Source: Anaerolineae bacterium (GTDB lineage Bacteria > Chloroflexota > Anaerolineae > Aggregatilineales > Phototrophicaceae). From it: a DNA stretch of 9,065 bases. Position 1 is the first letter of the stretch. Every line of letters starts with the position of its first letter. Positions 6,543-9,065 of this stretch are shown one piece after another. The position numbers and the translations under genes were made by a program. The stretch spans positions 1 through 9,065 of the forward strand of contig JADLHH010000295.1 of the NCBI GenBank assembly GCA_020848855.1, written 5' to 3'. The notes under the pieces are model-generated. The model was given only the letters and a program-made list of their open reading frames with translations. It had not been told where the DNA came from and made no database searches.

Positions 6543-7028
6543 ATGTCCACTGTTGCGGAACACGAATCAGCCGCCCCGCGCGGTTTCACCCTGCGTCACC
6601 TCACGCTGATCCTGCTGGTCGTCGGGTTGTTCGTCTCCGGCTACCTGAGCTACACGCACCTGACGGCGACCAGCGTTGTCTGCGTCGAAAGCGGGGCGTT
6701 CAACTGCGACGAGGTCAACAGCAGCATCTATTCCGAGTTCATGGGGATTCCGGTCGCTTACCTGGGCTTCCTCGCCGACGTGTTCATGCTGGTAATCGTG
6801 CTGCTGGAGCCGCGCATCCCGCTGCTGAACAGCTACGGCACGATGATCGTCTTCGCCGTCGCCCTGCTCGGCTTCCTTTACCACAGCTACCTGACGTATG
6901 TGTCGATCACGCGCATCAACGCGCTGTGCATCTGGTGTCTGGCGCATCACGCCATGATGACGCTGCTGCTGATCGTGGTCAGTGTGCGGCTGTACCGCCA
7001 GCTATTCACCAGCGCAGACGCCGCCTGA
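6543..7028 (+). CDS. Vitamin K epoxide reductase (VKOR) family membrane protein
   Basis: VKOR proteins are quinone-linked membrane oxidoreductases. In bacteria they re-oxidise a DsbA-like thioredoxin-fold partner and so drive disulfide formation outside the membrane. This 161-residue protein has the four family cysteines: C47 and C55 in the outer loop (VVCVESGAFNC) and C129/C132 in the active-site pair CIWC. The loop serines (NSSIYS) and GIPVAYLG are also present. Hydrophobic helices are visible near residues 18-38, 70-88, 100-118 and 128-150. Many bacterial relatives carry a C-terminal thioredoxin domain; here the protein ends after the last helix, so its partner must be a separate protein. 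ATG 6543 follows GAGAGG at five bases and moeA by 13 bases. A strong terminator follows, making this the last gene of the unit. Possible substrates in reach include the Cys-rich lipoprotein at 7875-8558, a speculation from location only. Confidence 0.93.
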   Translation: MSTVAEHESAAPRGFTLRHLTLILLVVGLFVSGYLSYTHLTATSVVCVESGAFNCDEVNSSIYSEFMGIPVAYLGFLADVFMLVIVLLEPRIPLLNSYGTMIVFAVALLGFLYHSYLTYVSITRINALCIWCLAHHAMMTLLLIVVSVRLYRQLFTSADAA

Positions 7029-7056
7029 CCCGCCAGCGCCCCAGCAATTGAAACCA

Positions 7057-7083
7057 AAAACGCCCGTTTGCAGCGGGCGTTTT
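7057..7083. terminator. Bidirectional intrinsic terminator between VKOR and S1 genes
   Basis: AAAACGCCCG (7057-7066) and CGGGCGTTTT (7074-7083) form a perfect 10-bp stem around a 7-base loop. It is followed by a T-rich tract on the plus strand, and on the minus strand the stem ends in TTTTT. It lies between two convergent genes, 28 bases after the VKOR stop and 26 bases past the S1 gene stop, so it can end both transcripts. Confidence 0.9.
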
Positions 7084-7109
7084 ATATTCCGATTTTAGGA
7101 ACGTACCCG

Positions 7110-7850
7110 CTAACCGCGATGATTGCGGAGCGTGCGCTCGAAAATATCTTCCATCTGTTCGCGCTGGCGGTCACGGCGGTCGCCGCGACGGTCGCGCTTA
7201 CGCGAGGATTTCGCGGGCGGCGTATATTCCTCGCCGTTCGCTTCCATCGCCCGACGCAGCGCCAGTTCCATCGCCGTCGGCTGGTATTCTTCCGGCTCGG
7301 CTTCAGCCGCTTCCTTCTTCAGGACTTCGGTCGGGGTTTCCAGCGCCTTCAGGCTGAGGTCAATACGGCGTTTCTTGCGGTTGACCTTGATCACCTGCGC
7401 CTTGACTTCGTCGCCAACCTTCACCACGTCCGACGGCGAATTGACATAGCCGCTCGCCAGTTCGGAGACGTGGATCATGCCGGGGCGTTCCGCGCCGATT
7501 TCGACAAACACGCCGAACTTTTCCAGCCGCACAACCGTACCGGTGACGACTGCGCCTTCGGTGATGTCGTCCCACGACACCGCCGGCGGTTTCACCAGCG
7601 ACAGGGCGATACGCCCGGTATCCTGCTCGACCTTGAGAACGTATACGGTGATTTCGTCGCCGACCTTCACCACGTCCTCAACGTTGCGGACATTTGGCTT
7701 GCCAAGCTGTGAGATGTGCAGCAGCCCATCGTGCCCGACGCCGATGTCCACAAACGCCCCAAACAACTCGATGCGCTTGACTTTGCCCTTCAGTTCCATT
7801 CCTGTTTGAAGTTCGCTCACCGTAGTGGGCGTCGCAGTCATTTCCGTCAT
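7110..7850 (-). CDS. S1 RNA-binding domain protein with two S1 repeats and basic tail
   Basis: This is a 246-residue cytoplasmic protein with two S1 (OB-fold) RNA-binding domains. Domain 1 spans about 15-86 (GMELKGKVKRIELFGAFVDI, DGLLHISQL, GRIALSL). Domain 2 spans about 97-169 (GAVVTGTVVRLEKFGVFVEI, GMIHVSEL, RRIDLSL). An acidic linker follows (about 177-190), then a strongly basic Arg/Lys stretch (214-230, SSRKRDRRGDRRDRQR) likely to add RNA or ribosome contacts. Ribosomal protein S1 usually has four to six repeats, so this is a shorter relative, possibly a translation or RNA-stability factor; a precise role cannot be read from sequence. ATG 7848-7850 has AGGA nine bases upstream. The lipoprotein gene ends only 24 bases upstream on the same strand, so read-through expression is likely. 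Both domains contain the identical peptide DVVKVGDE, with nearly identical DNA. Confidence 0.87.
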   Translation of the reverse strand: MTEMTATPTTVSELQTGMELKGKVKRIELFGAFVDIGVGHDGLLHISQLGKPNVRNVEDVVKVGDEITVYVLKVEQDTGRIALSLVKPPAVSWDDITEGAVVTGTVVRLEKFGVFVEIGAERPGMIHVSELASGYVNSPSDVVKVGDEVKAQVIKVNRKKRRIDLSLKALETPTEVLKKEAAEAEPEEYQPTAMELALRRAMEANGEEYTPPAKSSRKRDRRGDRRDRQREQMEDIFERTLRNHRG

Positions 7851-7874
7851 CGTTTCTCGTCCTTATCCAATCCC

Positions 7875-8558
7875 TCACCCACCCTCAGGTGTCGGTGTTA
7901 AAGTCACGCTCGGTGTCACATCAAATTCGCTCGTGTCATATGCCTCATACGACTTATAGCCATCCCAGGTATGCAGGTTGCTCGTCTTGACCAGCAGGTC
8001 CATGTCCGACGGCGTCAGATAGAGGATGCCGACGATCTCGCTGTCTTCGGTCAGTGAGCCGGTCGTGCCCGGAACGAAGGCGTATGCCACCAGCGATTGC
8101 TCCGGGTAGATCAGGTTCATCACTGCCTGGTCGTCCGTATACTGACTACCGACCAGATATGTCGGTTCCCCCTGCGCCTCGACAAGCTCTTCCATCGTGG
8201 TTGTCGGGGCGATACGCAGGAAGATCACGTTGATCGTCTCGCCATCGTTGGAGATGATCTGGCAGCAGGACGCACCGCCCTGCTGCTGGAAATCTGCCGC
8301 CTTAGCGCTCGACTGGTCGTCTTCCTGGATGTTGATGTTTTCGAGTGTGGTATCGTCTTCCAGAATGGTCATGGCATCGCCCCAGGTGGTGACGCCCGGC
8401 GTAATGCCGCGCCAGCAGGGAGCGCTACATTCTGAATCGGTGGTGGTGAGACTGGTATCTTGCAGGAGCGTGTCGTCACGAAGAGGTGGAGGAGGAGCGC
8501 AGGCGGCAAATAACAACACCGCGGCAATAACGCCCGGCAATATTAAACGATGCTTCAT
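7875..8558 (-). CDS. Putative lipoprotein of unknown function (PCW-x-GI-x-PG type)
   Basis: I do not recognise a function. From ATG 8556-8558 the 227-residue product starts with a classic export signal: a basic start (MKHR), a hydrophobic core (LILPGVIAAVLLFA) and a lipobox ending FAAC, with C20 as the predicted lipidated residue. Phe at position -3 is less common than Leu. The mature part begins with a proline run (APPPP). It then has SECSAPCWRGITPGVTTWGDAM (split around 42-63: C44 and C48, followed by GITPG), a segment with vicinal C98-C99, the phrase EAQGEPTYLVG (127-137) and a Thr/Pro-rich end (TPSVTLTPTPEGG). A similar N-terminal pattern is common in predicted lipoproteins of Chloroflexota, from memory. 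No convincing ribosome site precedes the ATG. The frame stays open upstream to 8699, but that would run through the hairpin and into the neighbouring gene. It ends 24 bases before the S1 gene. Confidence 0.78.
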   Translation of the reverse strand: MKHRLILPGVIAAVLLFAACAPPPPLRDDTLLQDTSLTTTDSECSAPCWRGITPGVTTWGDAMTILEDDTTLENINIQEDDQSSAKAADFQQQGGASCCQIISNDGETINVIFLRIAPTTTMEELVEAQGEPTYLVGSQYTDDQAVMNLIYPEQSLVAYAFVPGTTGSLTEDSEIVGILYLTPSDMDLLVKTSNLHTWDGYKSYEAYDTSEFDVTPSVTLTPTPEGG

Positions 8559-8582
8559 GGGCAAGACACTTTCATCGTGACG

Positions 8583-8620
8583 ACAGCAGGTTGATTGACT
8601 ATCGCGGAGCAGCCTGCTGT
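8583..8620. repeat. Alternative pairing arm competing with the 8606-8632 hairpin
   Basis: ACAGCAGGTTG (8583-8593) is complementary to CAGCCTGCTGT (8610-8620) at 10 of 11 positions, with one G-T pair on the plus strand or one C-A mismatch on the minus strand. The second segment also contributes to the stronger stem at 8606-8632, so the two folds exclude each other. The region is the leader of the lipoprotein gene. Confidence 0.35.
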
Positions 8621-8632
8621 GCAGGCTGCTCC
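8606..8632. repeat. Perfect 12-bp hairpin between PPC and lipoprotein genes
   Basis: GGAGCAGCCTGC (8606-8617) and GCAGGCTGCTCC (8621-8632) are perfect inverted copies around the 3-base loop TGT. The hairpin lies 8 bases past the stop of the PPC-domain gene, where a terminator would be expected. However, no T-run follows on the minus strand (GCGATAGTC comes next). It may act as a U-less terminator, protect a transcript 3' end, or be a copy of a dispersed intergenic repeat. Confidence 0.6.
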
Positions 8633-8640
8633 ACTTATTC

Positions 8641-9065
8641 CTAACCGAGTTTGGTGAGGGTGAGCGAGTATGTCCCCGTAGTGCCACCATACCGCGCACC
8701 GAAGTGAGTGGCTATGATAATATATTGTCCGTCCGCTGGCAAGGTAAGATTGGAGATAAGCGAGTTCGTGTTTTCGCCAACGACCGCGTCGTCGTTGAGT
8801 GAGACCTGGTTACCCTGCGCGTCCAGCAAATACAGCGTCGGATCAAGCGTGCCAGAGGTGGCGTTCATAGCGATGTTGTACGTATCGCCAGCCTGCGCGG
8901 TGAAAACATAGGTGTCGAACTTGTTGTCCTGGGTGATGCTGCCGTTGCGCGGCTCGCCCGGCAGGATTTCCAGCGCGTTTTCGAGGTCAGCCTGATAGTC
9001 CAGACTGGACACGCCGGTGACGATGCCGCCGTCGCTCGTGATAGCCTGCCCGTCCGCCGTAATCG
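8641..9065 (-). CDS. Exported protein with C-terminal PPC (pre-peptidase C-terminal) domain, truncated by window
   Basis: Only the last 141 residues are present. The frame is open from the window edge (9065) to TAG at 8641-8643, so the gene starts outside. The visible end is a single PPC-type beta-sandwich, about the last 105 residues. It shows GSITQDNKFDTYVFTAQAGDTYNI, then LDPTLYLLDAQGNQVSLNDD, then NSLISNLTLPADGQYIIIAT and TGTYSLTL, all in family order (read in pieces). PPC domains are found at the ends of secreted proteases and other exported proteins, where they aid secretion or substrate binding and are often trimmed off. The preceding residues (ITADGQAITSDGGIVTG) look like further beta structure. 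The main domain is not visible, so no enzyme activity can be assigned. A GTG at 9010-9012 could pose as a start, but the frame continues upstream. It precedes the lipoprotein gene on the same strand. Confidence 0.82.
   Translation of the reverse strand, partial: ITADGQAITSDGGIVTGVSSLDYQADLENALEILPGEPRNGSITQDNKFDTYVFTAQAGDTYNIAMNATSGTLDPTLYLLDAQGNQVSLNDDAVVGENTNSLISNLTLPADGQYIIIATHFGARYGGTTGTYSLTLTKLG

Noticed and set aside
8606..8632. Calling the strong hairpin a standard rho-independent terminator
   Set aside because: No T-run follows on the minus strand, and only ACTTATT follows on the plus strand, where no gene ends. It is reported as a hairpin/repeat instead.
8559..8699. N-terminal extension of the lipoprotein frame to 8699
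   Set aside because: The extension would cross the 12-bp hairpin and overlap the end of the PPC gene by 59 bases. It would also bury the signal peptide, which starts cleanly at ATG 8556-8558.
9010..9012. GTG as the start of the PPC-domain gene
   Set aside because: The frame stays open to the window edge with sensible beta-type residues. A bare PPC domain without a signal peptide would not make a plausible exported protein.
1..9065. CRISPR array, tRNA/rRNA, transposon ends or phage genes
   Set aside because: No regularly spaced direct repeats, cloverleaf-like segments, conserved rRNA stretches, transposase motifs or target-site duplications were seen on reading both strands.

Overview
The window reads as a chromosomal piece of a high-GC, non-model bacterium, most likely a member of the Chloroflexota (Anaerolineae or a close class). 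This is inferred from four things: a BTAD (SARP-type) regulator with a relic STAND-like N-terminus, a secreted lipoprotein of the 'PCW-x-GI-x-PG' kind with a Thr/Pro-rich tail, a PPC-domain exported protein, and a stand-alone VKOR. No tRNA, rRNA, CRISPR array, transposase or phage gene is visible. Coding density is high and no gene-free stretch reaches 300 bases.

Layout. (1) Bases 1-1662 (+) hold the C-terminal two-thirds of a type IIA topoisomerase subunit A. Its six-bladed C-terminal domain lacks a recognisable GyrA box and resembles ParC/GrlA. (2) Its stop codon overlaps, through a shared CTAG, the stop of a convergent gene (1659-2876, -) for a BTAD/winged-helix regulator with a degenerate P-loop region. 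That gene has a good sigma70-type promoter and an A+T-rich repeat over its -10 box. (3) Upstream on the same strand lies a full-length RelA/SpoT homologue (2970-5159, -). Its ppGpp hydrolase site is intact, but it carries the EFDD synthetase signature usually linked to monofunctional RelA. (4) A divergent control region (5160-5281) separates rel from moeA and holds two dyads, one per promoter. (5) moeA (5282-6529, +, TTG start) and a four-helix VKOR family gene (6543-7028, +) form a tight pair, closed by a strong bidirectional terminator (7057-7083). (6) Reading the other way are a PPC-domain protein (8641-9065, partial), a lipoprotein (7875-8558) and a two-S1-domain RNA-binding protein (7110-7850). 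The lipoprotein and S1 genes are 24 bases apart and probably co-transcribed. A perfect 12-bp hairpin, with a competing alternative pairing, sits between the PPC and lipoprotein genes.

Functionally the window mixes housekeeping genes (DNA topology, stringent response, molybdenum cofactor synthesis, disulfide formation, an RNA-binding S1 protein) with lineage-specific envelope and regulatory genes. I see no dedicated novel multi-gene system. The points most worth a second look are the GyrA-box-less topoisomerase, the EFDD-plus-HD alarmone enzyme, the relic-ATPase regulator with its likely self-controlled promoter, the molybdate-type dyad before moeA, and the switch-like hairpins at 8583-8632.
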